Origin: an uncultured Eubacteriales bacterium | GTDB taxonomy: Bacteria > Bacillota > Clostridia > Peptostreptococcales > Anaerovoracaceae | Length of the DNA: 64,000 bases | Direction of reading: 5' to 3' | Assembly: GCA_910583765.1 (NCBI GenBank) | Contig: CAJTYS010000016.1 | Coordinates: 1 to 64,000, forward strand | Shown here: in pieces, positions 16,823-24,884 of the stretch | Layout of the letters: every line of letters starts with the position of its first letter | Position numbering within the stretch: position 1 is the stretch's first letter | The notes under the pieces: model-generated | Database searches by the model: none | Told to the model about the DNA's origin: nothing | The model's input: only the letters and a program-made list of their open reading frames with translations | Translations under genes and position numbers: made by a program

Positions 16823-18052
16823 ATGGAAAAGATAGAACTGCTTGCTCCGGCGGGCGATTTGGAAAAATTAAAAACAGCAGTGGATTACGGCGCGGACGCG
16901 GTCTATTTTGGCGGTGAACTGTTTAGCCTGAGGGCTGGAGCCGGAAACCTTTCGATCCCAGAGATGGAAGAGGGGATCTGTTATGCCCATGAACGGGGAG
17001 CCCGCTGTTACCTGGCTTTGAACATTTTTGCTCATAACGAAGATATCCTTCCTCTGAAGGCCTATCTCATCAAAATAAAAGCATTGGACATCGATGCGTT
17101 CATTGTATCTGATCCAGGCATTCTCCTGATGATCAAAGAGCAGATCCCAGACGCGGAGATCCATATTTCCACCCAGGCGAACATGACCAATTATAAAACC
17201 GCCCAGTTCTGGCAGCAGCAGGGGGTGAAACGGATCGTCCTGGCTCGGGAGCTGACCTTTGAAGAAATCATAGAACTGCGGAAAAAGCTTCCTGAGGAAA
17301 TGGAGCTGGAAGCTTTTGTCCAGGGAGCCATGTGCATTTCCTATTCCGGCAGATGTCTGCTGAGCAATTTCATGATCGAGCGTGACGCCAACAGGGGACA
17401 GTGCGCTCACCCATGCAGGTGGAAATACGCTTTAGTGGAAGAGCAGCGTCCAGGAGAATATTATCCTGTGGAAGAAGATGAACGAGGGACGTACATTTTG
17501 AACTCCCGAGATCTGTGCATGATCGACCACATTCCAGAATTGATTCAAGCGGGCATTGCCTCGGCCAAGATCGAAGGCAGGATGAAGAGCAGCTTTTACG
17601 TGGCAACCATTGTCAGCGCTTACCGAAAAGCCATTGACGCTTATTATGAAGATCCTGAACATTACGTGTTCCGTGAGGAATGGATGGAGGAATTGAAAAA
17701 AGTCAGTCACAGGAAATTCACCACAGGCTTTTATTTCAATCAGCCCACCAACAAAGATCAGAATTATCAGACCAGCGCCTATACCAGGGACTATAGCTTT
17801 ATCGGCATTGTGAAAAGCTATGACCCGGCGACAGAGATGGCTGTGGTAGAGCAGCGCAACAAAATGACGGTGGGAGAAGAGATCGAGGTCTTTGGCCCAT
17901 ATACGGATTTCTTCGCGCAAAAACTGGAAGTCCTTTTGGATGAGGAAGGCAGCCCCATAGAATCCGCGCCTCATCCGCAGCAGATCCTGCGGATCAAAAT
18001 GGAACATCCTGTTTCAGAAAATTTTATGTTGAGAAAACGAAAGGAGCAATAA
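16823..18052 (+). CDS. U32 family tRNA hydroxylation protein (TrhP-like)
   Basis: 409-residue peptidase-U32-family protein. Members TrhP (E. coli YegQ, Bacillus YrrN/YrrO) use prephenate to hydroxylate U34 of tRNA. The family signature is seen as QGAMCISYSGRCLLS followed by RGQCAHPCRW, giving Cys residues for an iron-sulfur cluster; the residue before GAMC, usually His, is Gln here. One base separates it from trmR, and GAAAGG precedes the ATG. Bacillus has two such genes in tandem; here there is one, so it may act alone, as in E. coli. Confidence 0.87.
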   Translation: MEKIELLAPAGDLEKLKTAVDYGADAVYFGGELFSLRAGAGNLSIPEMEEGICYAHERGARCYLALNIFAHNEDILPLKAYLIKIKALDIDAFIVSDPGILLMIKEQIPDAEIHISTQANMTNYKTAQFWQQQGVKRIVLARELTFEEIIELRKKLPEEMELEAFVQGAMCISYSGRCLLSNFMIERDANRGQCAHPCRWKYALVEEQRPGEYYPVEEDERGTYILNSRDLCMIDHIPELIQAGIASAKIEGRMKSSFYVATIVSAYRKAIDAYYEDPEHYVFREEWMEELKKVSHRKFTTGFYFNQPTNKDQNYQTSAYTRDYSFIGIVKSYDPATEMAVVEQRNKMTVGEEIEVFGPYTDFFAQKLEVLLDEEGSPIESAPHPQQILRIKMEHPVSENFMLRKRKEQ

Positions 18053-18055
18053 AGA

Positions 18056-19420
18056 ATGTCAAGTTCTGACCCCGGGTCGCCCTTGGCGGTCCAATTTATT
18101 TTTCTATTTGCATTGATCATTATCAACGCCTTTTTCGCTGCGGCGGAAATGGCAGTCGTATCTGTGAACAAGAACAAAATCAAGATCCTTGCCCAAGAAG
18201 GAAACAAGAGGGCCATAGCAGTCCAAAACCTGCTGGAAAACCCCAATGTTTTTCTTTCCACCATCCAGGTAGCCATCACGCTTGCTGGCTTTCTTGCCAG
18301 CGCCTCGGCAGCTGTGGGGCTGTCCGATGATCTGGGCCGTCTGCTGGCTGGGCTGGGACTGTCTCATACTGTGGCGACTGATCTGGCTGTAGTGGTCGTT
18401 ACCATTATCTTGTCTTATGTGACCTTAGTGCTAGGGGAGCTTTACCCAAAACGCATCGCTTTGCAGCATTCAGAGCGGATCGCTATGCTGGCGGTGCGTC
18501 CGATCAAATGCATCGCGGTTTTTTCCAAACCATTCGTGTGGTTCCTTTCTGCTTCTGTCAATGTGCTGCTGCGCCTGACCAGGCAGAAGGTTGACATGGA
18601 TGATGAGGAATTTTCTGAGGATGAAGTCATGTCCATGCTGGAAGTGGGCCAGGAAAGCGGCGTGCTCAAGGAAGAAGGCAAAAAGATGATCAACAGCATC
18701 TTTGCCTTTGACGATAAACTGGCTTACGAGATCATGACTCCTCGGACCGATGTTTTTTCCATTGACATTAACGACCCGATGGAAGAATACATCGATGAAC
18801 TGATGGAACTGCGGTATTCTCGGATTCCAGTCTATGATGATGACAGCGACAGGATCATTGGAATCCTCAATATCAAGGACTATCTGATCAAAGCTCGGGA
18901 AGAAGGATTTGACAATGTGGACATTGGAACCATCATCCGAAAACCATATTTTGTGCCAGAAACAAAGAACATTGACTCCTTGTTTTACGAGCTGCAGACC
19001 ACCCGCCAGCAAATCGCCATCCTCATTGATGAATACGGCGGCTTTTCCGGCATCGTGACCATGGAGGACATTGTAGAGGAAGTCATGGGCGACATTGATG
19101 ATGAATACGATGAGGAAGAACCAGAGATTCAGCAGATCGATGACAACACGTATTTGATGGATGGGGCCATGGATCTGGATGACATCAATGAAGAACTGGG
19201 CACGGAGCTGGAATCTGACAACAGCGAGACCATCGGCGGCTTCCTCATCGACATTCTAGGAGAGATCCCAGACGAAAGCGAAGAAGATCGGGTGGTGGAA
19301 TTTGAAAACTATATCTTCAAGATCGAATCTGTGAAAGACAGGCGGATCGAAAGCGTAAAGCTTTATATCATGCCAAAGAAAGAAGAATCAGAAGAAGAGC
19401 AAGAAACAGAAGAAAAGTAA
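18056..19420 (+). CDS. CNNM/CBS-domain transporter (HlyC/CorC family)
   Basis: 454-residue membrane protein: DUF21/CNNM transmembrane domain with about four hydrophobic segments in residues 1-190, then a CBS pair (residues about 205-330, with MTPRTDVFSIDIN and GILNIKDYL), then a CorC_HlyC domain (about 345-430). Relatives are implicated in magnesium or cobalt efflux and Mg homeostasis; annotation as haemolysin is historical. The C-terminus ends in an acidic Glu-rich tail. AAGGAG precedes the ATG, three bases after the U32 stop. Confidence 0.88.
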   Translation: MSSSDPGSPLAVQFIFLFALIIINAFFAAAEMAVVSVNKNKIKILAQEGNKRAIAVQNLLENPNVFLSTIQVAITLAGFLASASAAVGLSDDLGRLLAGLGLSHTVATDLAVVVVTIILSYVTLVLGELYPKRIALQHSERIAMLAVRPIKCIAVFSKPFVWFLSASVNVLLRLTRQKVDMDDEEFSEDEVMSMLEVGQESGVLKEEGKKMINSIFAFDDKLAYEIMTPRTDVFSIDINDPMEEYIDELMELRYSRIPVYDDDSDRIIGILNIKDYLIKAREEGFDNVDIGTIIRKPYFVPETKNIDSLFYELQTTRQQIAILIDEYGGFSGIVTMEDIVEEVMGDIDDEYDEEEPEIQQIDDNTYLMDGAMDLDDINEELGTELESDNSETIGGFLIDILGEIPDESEEDRVVEFENYIFKIESVKDRRIESVKLYIMPKKEESEEEQETEEK

Positions 19421-19471
19421 GGGGGAGCGATTTCCCTGCCCACAAGGTCCTTGGACAAAAGTGACACAAGG

Positions 19472-19500
19472 CTGCTGCGAAGCTACGCGGCAGTCTTTTT
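19472..19500 (+). terminator. Putative terminator after the CNNM gene
   Basis: Arms CTGCTGCG (19472-19479) and CGCGGCAG (19486-19493) pair over eight positions with one G-T wobble, followed by TCTTTTT. A second inverted repeat, CCTGCGG with CCGCAGG, lies just downstream near 19515-19540. Separates the mltG operon from spoIIIA. Confidence 0.65.
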
Positions 19501-19683
19501 GTATTGGAAAAAACCGCGCCTGCGGGGAATGGTTTTCCGCAGGCAAAAACATGGCATAAAACCTTGTCCACGGAATAAGATGTATAAAAGAAACGGGAAA
19601 ACAGCCATGTGACGGGAAGGCCCCTGTTCACCTGAATGCATTGTTTTCCACGCAAAGAACAAATGAGAAAAAGAGGTGTTGTC

Positions 19684-20574
19684 ATGAACAATCTAGAGCA
19701 AATTTTGAACAAACTGCCCGAGCACATTCAAGGACCCATCCTGGAACTGCCGCAGCAGATCCGAAACAGCCTGGAAGAGATTCGCATGAAAGCGGACAGC
19801 GACATCCGGATCCTCGCGGGAAACCAGGAGATCGTCGTGGCCCTGAAACATCACCGGCAAGTCACGAGAGAAGATCTGGACACGATCCTCAACAATCTTC
19901 TGGATTATTCTTATTACGCATATGAAGAAGAACTGGCAAAAGGGTACATAACCATTGCGGGCGGCCATAGAGTGGGGATCTGCGGCAGAGCGGTCATGAA
20001 GCAGGGCAGAGTGTCTCTGATCAAAGAGATCTCTTCTCTCAATATCCGGCGCAGCAGGGAAATCATCGGCGCGGCAAAGCAGGTGCTTCCTCATGTTTTG
20101 GACAAGGAAGGCGCTCCCCAAAACACGCTGATCGTCTCACCGCCCAAATGCGGAAAGACCACGCTCCTGCGGGACCTGGCCCGCCTCCTCAGCTACAAGG
20201 GTTTTAAGATCGGACTCTGTGATGAACGTTCGGAGATCGCAGGCACTTACATGGGAAAACCTTCTTATGATCTGGGGCCAAGGACAGACGTGCTGGATGG
20301 ATGCCCTAAGGCAGAGGGCATGATCATGCTCATCAGAGCCATGTCCCCAGACGCAGTGGTCACAGATGAGATCGGAAAGCAGGAAGACATCGCGGCCGTG
20401 GAATCTGCTTTGTGCGCGGGCGTTTCCATATTGACCACCATCCATGGGAGCAGCAGGGAAGATATCACGGCCTCCAGCATTGGTCCTTTAGTGGACAAAG
20501 GGGTGTTTTCTCGGATCATCTTTCTGACAAATCATCCGACCACTGGTTCCATCCGCGAGGTGCTCCATGCTTAA
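19684..20574 (+). CDS. spoIIIAA: Stage III sporulation protein AA (ATPase)
   Basis: 296-residue secretion-type ATPase of the SpoIIIA-SpoIIQ channel linking mother cell and forespore. Walker A reads SPPKCGKTTLLRD (first Gly replaced by Ser), followed by the Walker B region GMIMLIRAMSPDAVVTDEIG and ILTTIHG. The frame opens at 19636, but the ATG at 19684 (MNNLEQILNKLPEHI) with AAGAGGTG upstream fits the family. I could not find a convincing sigma-E promoter in the 260-base gap upstream. First gene of an eight-gene operon with tight spacing. Confidence 0.95.
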   Translation: MNNLEQILNKLPEHIQGPILELPQQIRNSLEEIRMKADSDIRILAGNQEIVVALKHHRQVTREDLDTILNNLLDYSYYAYEEELAKGYITIAGGHRVGICGRAVMKQGRVSLIKEISSLNIRRSREIIGAAKQVLPHVLDKEGAPQNTLIVSPPKCGKTTLLRDLARLLSYKGFKIGLCDERSEIAGTYMGKPSYDLGPRTDVLDGCPKAEGMIMLIRAMSPDAVVTDEIGKQEDIAAVESALCAGVSILTTIHGSSREDITASSIGPLVDKGVFSRIIFLTNHPTTGSIREVLHA

Positions 20575-21079
20575 GGGGATCCTGTGCCTCATTCTCATCT
20601 GCGGCTGCGGCGGGCTGGGAATCCTGAAAGCCCAGACCTATAAACAGCGGTTGGAGGAATTAACGGACCTGCAGGATATGATTGGGATGATACAAACGGA
20701 AATGCATTATCGGAAGGACCCGCTGCCCACGGTCTTTGGGCGGATCTCCGCGTACAAAGACAATCGGGCCATGGAGCTTTTGTGGGACTGCAGCCTGACT
20801 ATGAAAGACAGCTTAGACATGAAACAGTGCTGGGAAAACTCCATGGAATACGCTTATCAGGGGAGCTGCCTGAAAAAAGAAGATCTGGCCATCATCCAGG
20901 ACTTGGGACTGCAGCTTGGAAAAAGCGACATCCAGGGACAGGAGGCTATGTTCTCCATGATGAAGACAAAGCTGGAAGTGCAAATCCAAGAAGCATTGAA
21001 AGAAAAAGAAACAAAGGGGAAAATGTACAGGAGCCTTGGCTTTTCCATAGGCATTGTCATTGCCATCCTCTTGATTTAG
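20567..21079 (+). CDS. spoIIIAB: Stage III sporulation protein AB
   Basis: 170 residues with an N-terminal hydrophobic segment, a helical cytoplasmic middle (type II secretion GspF-like helical bundle in known structures) and a C-terminal hydrophobic end (LGFSIGIVIAILLI). RLEELTDLQDMIGMIQTEM is the family signature. It overlaps spoIIIAA by 8 bases. Confidence 0.93.
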   Translation: MLKGILCLILICGCGGLGILKAQTYKQRLEELTDLQDMIGMIQTEMHYRKDPLPTVFGRISAYKDNRAMELLWDCSLTMKDSLDMKQCWENSMEYAYQGSCLKKEDLAIIQDLGLQLGKSDIQGQEAMFSMMKTKLEVQIQEALKEKETKGKMYRSLGFSIGIVIAILLI

Positions 21080-21092
21080 GAGCGTGTGTAAC

Positions 21093-21293
21093 ATGAATAT
21101 GGATATCGATATTATTTTTAAGATTGCGGGGATCGGCATTGCCATAGCCGTGCTCAACCAGATTTTGGTGCGGGCAGGCAGGGAAGAGCAGGCCATGATG
21201 ACCACCTTGGCAGGCATTGTCATCGTCCTGTTTCTCATTGTGGACATGATCAGCCAATTCTTTGACACCGTAAAGACCCTCTTTCAGTTTTAA
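21093..21293 (+). CDS. spoIIIAC: Stage III sporulation protein AC
   Basis: 66-residue protein with two transmembrane helices and the pattern DIIFKIAGIGIAIAVLNQIL typical of SpoIIIAC. The ATG at 21093 is preferred to the GTG at 21084 because TAGGAG at 21077-21082 is 10 bases from the former and abuts the latter. Thirteen bases separate it from spoIIIAB. Confidence 0.93.
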   Translation: MNMDIDIIFKIAGIGIAIAVLNQILVRAGREEQAMMTTLAGIVIVLFLIVDMISQFFDTVKTLFQF

Positions 21294-21305
21294 GGAGGCT
21301 TCCTT

Positions 21306-21689
21306 GTGGATATTATGCGAATCGCTGCCATAGCTGTAGCAGGGGTGATCATGGCATCTGTGGTCAAAAGCTTCAAGCCAGAGCTTTCCCTCTATGTGGT
21401 GCTGGCCACTGTCATGATCATTTTCCTCATGGCACTGGACAAACTGACTGCTGTTTTTCAATTTCTCAGCACAGTGTACGGAGAAATGACTTATGGAAAA
21501 GATTTTTTTCCCATCATTGTCAAGGTTTTGGTGGTGGCGTATTTGGCGGATTTCACCTCGCAGCTTTGCAAGGACGCGGGGGAACGGGCCATAGGCAGTA
21601 AAGTGGAGCTGGCAGGCAAGATCGTGATTTTCTACTTGTCCATGCCTATCCTGCTGGCCATCCTGGAGCTGATCAATTCCATACTGTGA
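21306..21689 (+). CDS. spoIIIAD: Stage III sporulation protein AD
   Basis: 127-residue polytopic membrane protein, start codon GTG with AAGGAGG eight bases upstream. Shows the AD pattern: MRIAAIAVAGVIMASVVKSF, KVLVVAYLADFTSQLCKDAG and ELAGKIVIFYLSMPIL. Part of the membrane base of the SpoIIIA channel. Confidence 0.94.
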   Translation: MDIMRIAAIAVAGVIMASVVKSFKPELSLYVVLATVMIIFLMALDKLTAVFQFLSTVYGEMTYGKDFFPIIVKVLVVAYLADFTSQLCKDAGERAIGSKVELAGKIVIFYLSMPILLAILELINSIL

Positions 21690-21704
21690 GAAAGGAGGCA
21701 TGAC

Positions 21705-22799
21705 ATGGATTATGACTCGATCATCCAAAAACAGATGGACAAACTGGAACTTGACGAACTGGAACAGATCATGGAGGATGCGGCAGAACAGAGCCATGGG
21801 ATCTTTTCCTCCCTTTCCACAGACGAGATCGTGCGAAGCATCATGGAAGGAAAGCCTCTTTTTGATTCAGAAGTAATGCTGCGGAACATATTGGATGTGT
21901 TTCTTTACGAAGTCAAGGCAGGTTTGGTGTTAGGCGTGGAAATCATCAGCATCTGCATTGTCATGGGGCTTTTGAAAAACTTTTCCAACTCTTTTGGGGA
22001 CAAACCAGTCTCCACCCTGGGGACCGTGGTGTGCAGCTGTTTGGTGATCACCTTGTGTTTGAAGAATTTTATGATCACTTATCAGGCATGCGTGGACACT
22101 CTCAATGTGATGACCGGCACCATGCAGGTGCTGCTGCCTATTCTCATTCCGCTGCTCATCAGCATGGGGGGATTTTCCTCCGGCGGGGTGCTGAATCCTG
22201 TGATCTTAGGAGCCATTACCGCATTCAACACGGCTTTGCAGAAATTCATCCTGCCCATCCTATTTATTTCCAGTATCTTTGTGCTGATCAACTCCCTGAC
22301 AGAAAAAGATTATGTCAGCAGACTGGCGGCATTTTTGCGAAAAGCAGCCATATTCTTCACTGGCTTCGCAGTGACCATCTTTACAGGGCTCACTGCCATT
22401 CAAGGATTGGTAACAAAGACAGCGGACGGGCTGCTAGTCAATACTGCCAGATATTCGGTGGACAATTTCGTTCCCATCGTAGGCGGATTCGCGGCTGATT
22501 CCATTGACATGGTCCTTAGCTGCGCGGGAGTGATTAAAAACGGCATCGGCGTATTGGGCATCATCATCATCTTGTGTCTGTTGGTGGTTCCTGTGATCAA
22601 GATCCTAGCCATTGCGGTGATCTACAAGCTTACAGCCATCCTGACAGCGCCCATTGCCACCAAACAGATCGCGGAAAGCCTGGATGAGATGGGGAGCGCG
22701 GTCATCACCATGGCGGTCATCCTTGGGCTGTGCGCGCTCATGTTTTTAATCTTCCTTACCATCATTATCAGCATAGGAGGCGGGACGTTATGGAAGTAA
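21705..22799 (+). CDS. spoIIIAE: Stage III sporulation protein AE
   Basis: 364-residue multi-pass membrane protein with several strongly hydrophobic helices from residue about 70 onward and the family segments AGLVLGVEIISICIVMGLL and NTARYSVDNFVPIVGGF. AAGGAGG precedes the ATG. Bacillus SpoIIIAE has a similar length once its signal is counted. It overlaps the start of spoIIIAF by 10 bases. Confidence 0.95.
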   Translation: MDYDSIIQKQMDKLELDELEQIMEDAAEQSHGIFSSLSTDEIVRSIMEGKPLFDSEVMLRNILDVFLYEVKAGLVLGVEIISICIVMGLLKNFSNSFGDKPVSTLGTVVCSCLVITLCLKNFMITYQACVDTLNVMTGTMQVLLPILIPLLISMGGFSSGGVLNPVILGAITAFNTALQKFILPILFISSIFVLINSLTEKDYVSRLAAFLRKAAIFFTGFAVTIFTGLTAIQGLVTKTADGLLVNTARYSVDNFVPIVGGFAADSIDMVLSCAGVIKNGIGVLGIIIILCLLVVPVIKILAIAVIYKLTAILTAPIATKQIAESLDEMGSAVITMAVILGLCALMFLIFLTIIISIGGGTLWK

Positions 22800-22957
22800 T
22801 GAAAGAATGGGTGAGAAATATTTTCATCCTCATACTGGCTCTGACTTTTATCGAAATGCTGCTGCCAGTTTCCAGAATGGAGAAATACATCAAATTTATC
22901 TTTTCCCTGGTGGTTATGGCCACGATTTTGTCGCCGCTGCTGATTTTCCTGGAATAA
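22790..22957 (+). CDS. spoIIIAF: Short SpoIIIAF (membrane segments only)
   Basis: 55-residue protein starting MEVMKEWVRNIFILILALTF. It matches the two transmembrane helices at the N-terminus of SpoIIIAF, including IEMLLPVSRMEKYIKFIFSL, then stops (LSPLLIFLE). Bacillus SpoIIIAF has about 200 residues, most of them an extracytoplasmic ring-building domain that is missing here. Only 42 bases separate it from SpoIIIAG, so the missing part cannot lie in another frame. A start inside spoIIIAE with GGAGG nearby looks functional, so it is probably a natural short form. Confidence 0.85.
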   Translation: MEVMKEWVRNIFILILALTFIEMLLPVSRMEKYIKFIFSLVVMATILSPLLIFLE

Positions 22958-22999
22958 GCAGAAGCAGGCCCAATATATATAGTAAGGAGAGTGAACGCA

Positions 23000-23398
23000 A
23001 TGTTGGAAAAATTCAAAAAGGATCCCAAGATGAAGGATCTGGCTATAAAAATCATTGCCCTTTTGATCATTCTGTCCGTTGCCCTTTTGTCCTTTGACGT
23101 GTTTACCCAAAACAAGGATGGGAGAAAGCAGATCATTGATGATGACGGCGGGACGGAAGCGGCCCTTTGCAATATCCTGACGGACATCAAGGGGGTGGGA
23201 GAGGTGGATGTGATGCTGCAGTACAATGAAGAAAACCAGATATCCGGTGTGATCGTCACAGCAGAGGGCGCGGGAGATCCAGTGGTCAGAAACAACCTGA
23301 TCAACGCGGTCAGAGCCGTGTTCAACATACCGGTGTCCAGCGTAGTGGTCTTTGAAAAAGACAGCGCGATTCAAAAAGATGGAGGAGAGAAATCATGA
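23000..23398 (+). CDS. spoIIIAG: Stage III sporulation protein AG
   Basis: 132 residues: cytoplasmic start, one transmembrane helix (about 16-36), then a ring-building domain (ALCNILTDIKGVGEVDVMLQY ... VVRNNLINAVRAVFNIP) that in Bacillus forms the large ring in the intermembrane space. It is shorter than the Bacillus protein (about 229), mainly in the linker and beta-triangle insertion. AAGGAG at 22984-22989 supports the ATG at 23000 and not the GTG at 22991. Overlaps spoIIIAH by four bases. Confidence 0.92.
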   Translation: MLEKFKKDPKMKDLAIKIIALLIILSVALLSFDVFTQNKDGRKQIIDDDGGTEAALCNILTDIKGVGEVDVMLQYNEENQISGVIVTAEGAGDPVVRNNLINAVRAVFNIPVSSVVVFEKDSAIQKDGGEKS

Positions 23399-24057
23399 AA
23401 AAACACAGTTTTTGGGAGAACATAAAAGAGCACAAGAAAATGGCAGGCAGCCTGCTGGTGCTGGCCTTGTGCCTGGGGGTCGTCACTGCCATCGGCGGCG
23501 TGTTCCCATCCGCGGAATCCGCCAGCAGCCAGGATATCCCTGAGCATGACGGAGACGTGCTGGTAGACAGCATCCATGTGGAAGAACCATCCGAAGCAGT
23601 CAAGACTGGAGACGCGGCTCAAAAGGATTCTGAAAAAGGCAAGGAAAAAGCCTCTGAAAAAAAGGATTCTGAGCTGGTCACCTCTGATGACGTGGAAGAA
23701 CTGAAAAATTCGGACGCTTATTTTGAAGAAATGCGGGCCACCATCAACATGGACCGAAACCAAGTGATCTCCATGCTGACAGACGCGGAATCCACTGCCA
23801 AAAACAGCTCGGAAAAAGAAAACGCCAATCAGCAGAAGCTGCGAATCCTGCAGTACATGGAACAGGAACAAAACGTAGAGAACGCCATTAAAACAAAAGG
23901 CCTTCCGGAATGCCTGGTCCTCATTACGGACAGCGGCGTGAACGTGACGGTCAACAAGCAGGATCTGAATCAATCTGACGTGGCAAAGATCTGTGACATC
24001 GTCATGCGGGAAACAGAAAGGAAGGCACCGGAAATCATCATCCAAAGTAAGTTTTAA
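23395..24057 (+). CDS. spoIIIAH: Stage III sporulation protein AH
   Basis: 220 residues. A transmembrane helix lies at about 17-38, then an acidic/Lys-rich linker (residues 45-90) and a C-terminal EscJ/PrgK-like ring domain ending in ECLVLITDSGVNVTVNK. In sporulating cells it binds SpoIIQ across the septum. No spoIIQ is visible in this window, though a degenerate LytM protein is encoded at 54.4-54.9 kb. Last gene of the spoIIIA operon. Confidence 0.92.
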   Translation: MKKHSFWENIKEHKKMAGSLLVLALCLGVVTAIGGVFPSAESASSQDIPEHDGDVLVDSIHVEEPSEAVKTGDAAQKDSEKGKEKASEKKDSELVTSDDVEELKNSDAYFEEMRATINMDRNQVISMLTDAESTAKNSSEKENANQQKLRILQYMEQEQNVENAIKTKGLPECLVLITDSGVNVTVNKQDLNQSDVAKICDIVMRETERKAPEIIIQSKF

Positions 24058-24061
24058 ACCA

Positions 24062-24090
24062 TTGTAATTAGGTGGTAAATTTGATATAAT
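24062..24090 (+). promoter_or_regulatory. Sigma-A promoter of asp23-nusB operon
   Basis: TTGTAA at 24062-24067 and TATAAT at 24085-24090 with 17 bases between. The start codon is only about 20 bases after the -10 box, so the leader is very short. It uncouples the vegetative downstream genes from the sporulation operon. Confidence 0.85.
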
Positions 24091-24109
24091 AACTCCCGAG
24101 GTGAATGGA

Positions 24110-24487
24110 ATGAACGCGGCAAACCAACAGAAAACCGGGACCCTGAAATTTTCCGATGAAGTAGTGGCTGTCTGCGCCGCTAACGCTACCCTTAAGACGA
24201 AAGGGGTGGCAGAGCTGGCAGGCGGTCTTACCAATGCCCTGTCAAAGACCATCCTCGGGAAAGAATTGCTCTCCAAGGGAGTCAAGGTTTCTCAAGGGGA
24301 AGAGGGGCTTTCCATCGATATTTTCGTGATCGTGGAATACCAGGTCAATATCCCGGCAGCCGCATGGGACATTCAGGAACATGTAAAAAAAGAAGTGGAA
24401 TCCATGACAGAACTGCCTGTGGGGGCGGTGAACATCCATGTTCAGGGAGTCCATATACCAGAAGAGGAGACCCCATCACATGACTAG
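24110..24487 (+). CDS. Asp23/Gls24 family envelope stress response protein
   Basis: 125 residues of the Asp23 (DUF322, Bacillus YqhY) family: GTLKFSDEVVAVCAANAT at the N-terminus and VKKEVESMTELPVGAVNIHVQGV at the end. The frame also has GTG at 24101, but the GAGGTG there serves as ribosome site for the ATG at 24110. In Bacillus YqhY is linked to acetyl-CoA carboxylase and fatty acid balance. Here it is placed before nusB as usual. Confidence 0.9.
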   Translation: MNAANQQKTGTLKFSDEVVAVCAANATLKTKGVAELAGGLTNALSKTILGKELLSKGVKVSQGEEGLSIDIFVIVEYQVNIPAAAWDIQEHVKKEVESMTELPVGAVNIHVQGVHIPEEETPSHD

Positions 24488-24884
24488 GACACAGGCAAGG
24501 GAAGCGCTGATGCAGCTGCTGTTCCAGATGGAAGCCCAAAAGGATTACAGCAATGACAGCAAGAACAAATACATGGAAGAACATTTCAGCGGGGACAAAC
24601 AGCAGGGCTATGCGATTAAATTGATCAGTCAAGTCTTAGAACACCTTGAGGAGATCGACGCTGCCTTGGATCGCAGCAGCAGGAGCCGCGACACCAGGCG
24701 CATGGCAAAGGTTGATCTGGCCATTGCCAGACTCGCTCTGGGAGAAGCCTTTTACATGGAAAACATCCCTACGGGCGTGGTCATCAATGAAGCTGTGAAC
24801 ATGGCGAGAAAATACAGCACAGAGGATTCTCGGCGTTTCATCAATGGGATTCTGGGAAACATCATTAATCACCGCGATGCGTAA
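24480..24884 (+). CDS. nusB: Transcription antitermination factor NusB
   Basis: 134-residue all-helical NusB, which with NusE binds boxA RNA in rRNA operons. TRTQAREALMQLLFQME at the start and GVVINEAVNMARKYSTEDSRRFINGILG at the end are diagnostic. The ATG at 24480 overlaps the asp23 stop by eight bases, with AAGAGGAG about 10 bases upstream. Confidence 0.95.
   Translation: MTRTQAREALMQLLFQMEAQKDYSNDSKNKYMEEHFSGDKQQGYAIKLISQVLEHLEEIDAALDRSSRSRDTRRMAKVDLAIARLALGEAFYMENIPTGVVINEAVNMARKYSTEDSRRFINGILGNIINHRDA

Noticed and set aside
19561..19683. Sigma-E promoter before spoIIIAA
   Set aside because: I looked for the sigma-E -10 pattern CATAnnnT with a suitable -35 and found no acceptable pair, although sigma-E control is expected from other species.
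22958..22999. Frameshifted remainder of SpoIIIAF
   Set aside because: Only 42 bases lie before SpoIIIAG, too few for the missing 150 residues in any frame.
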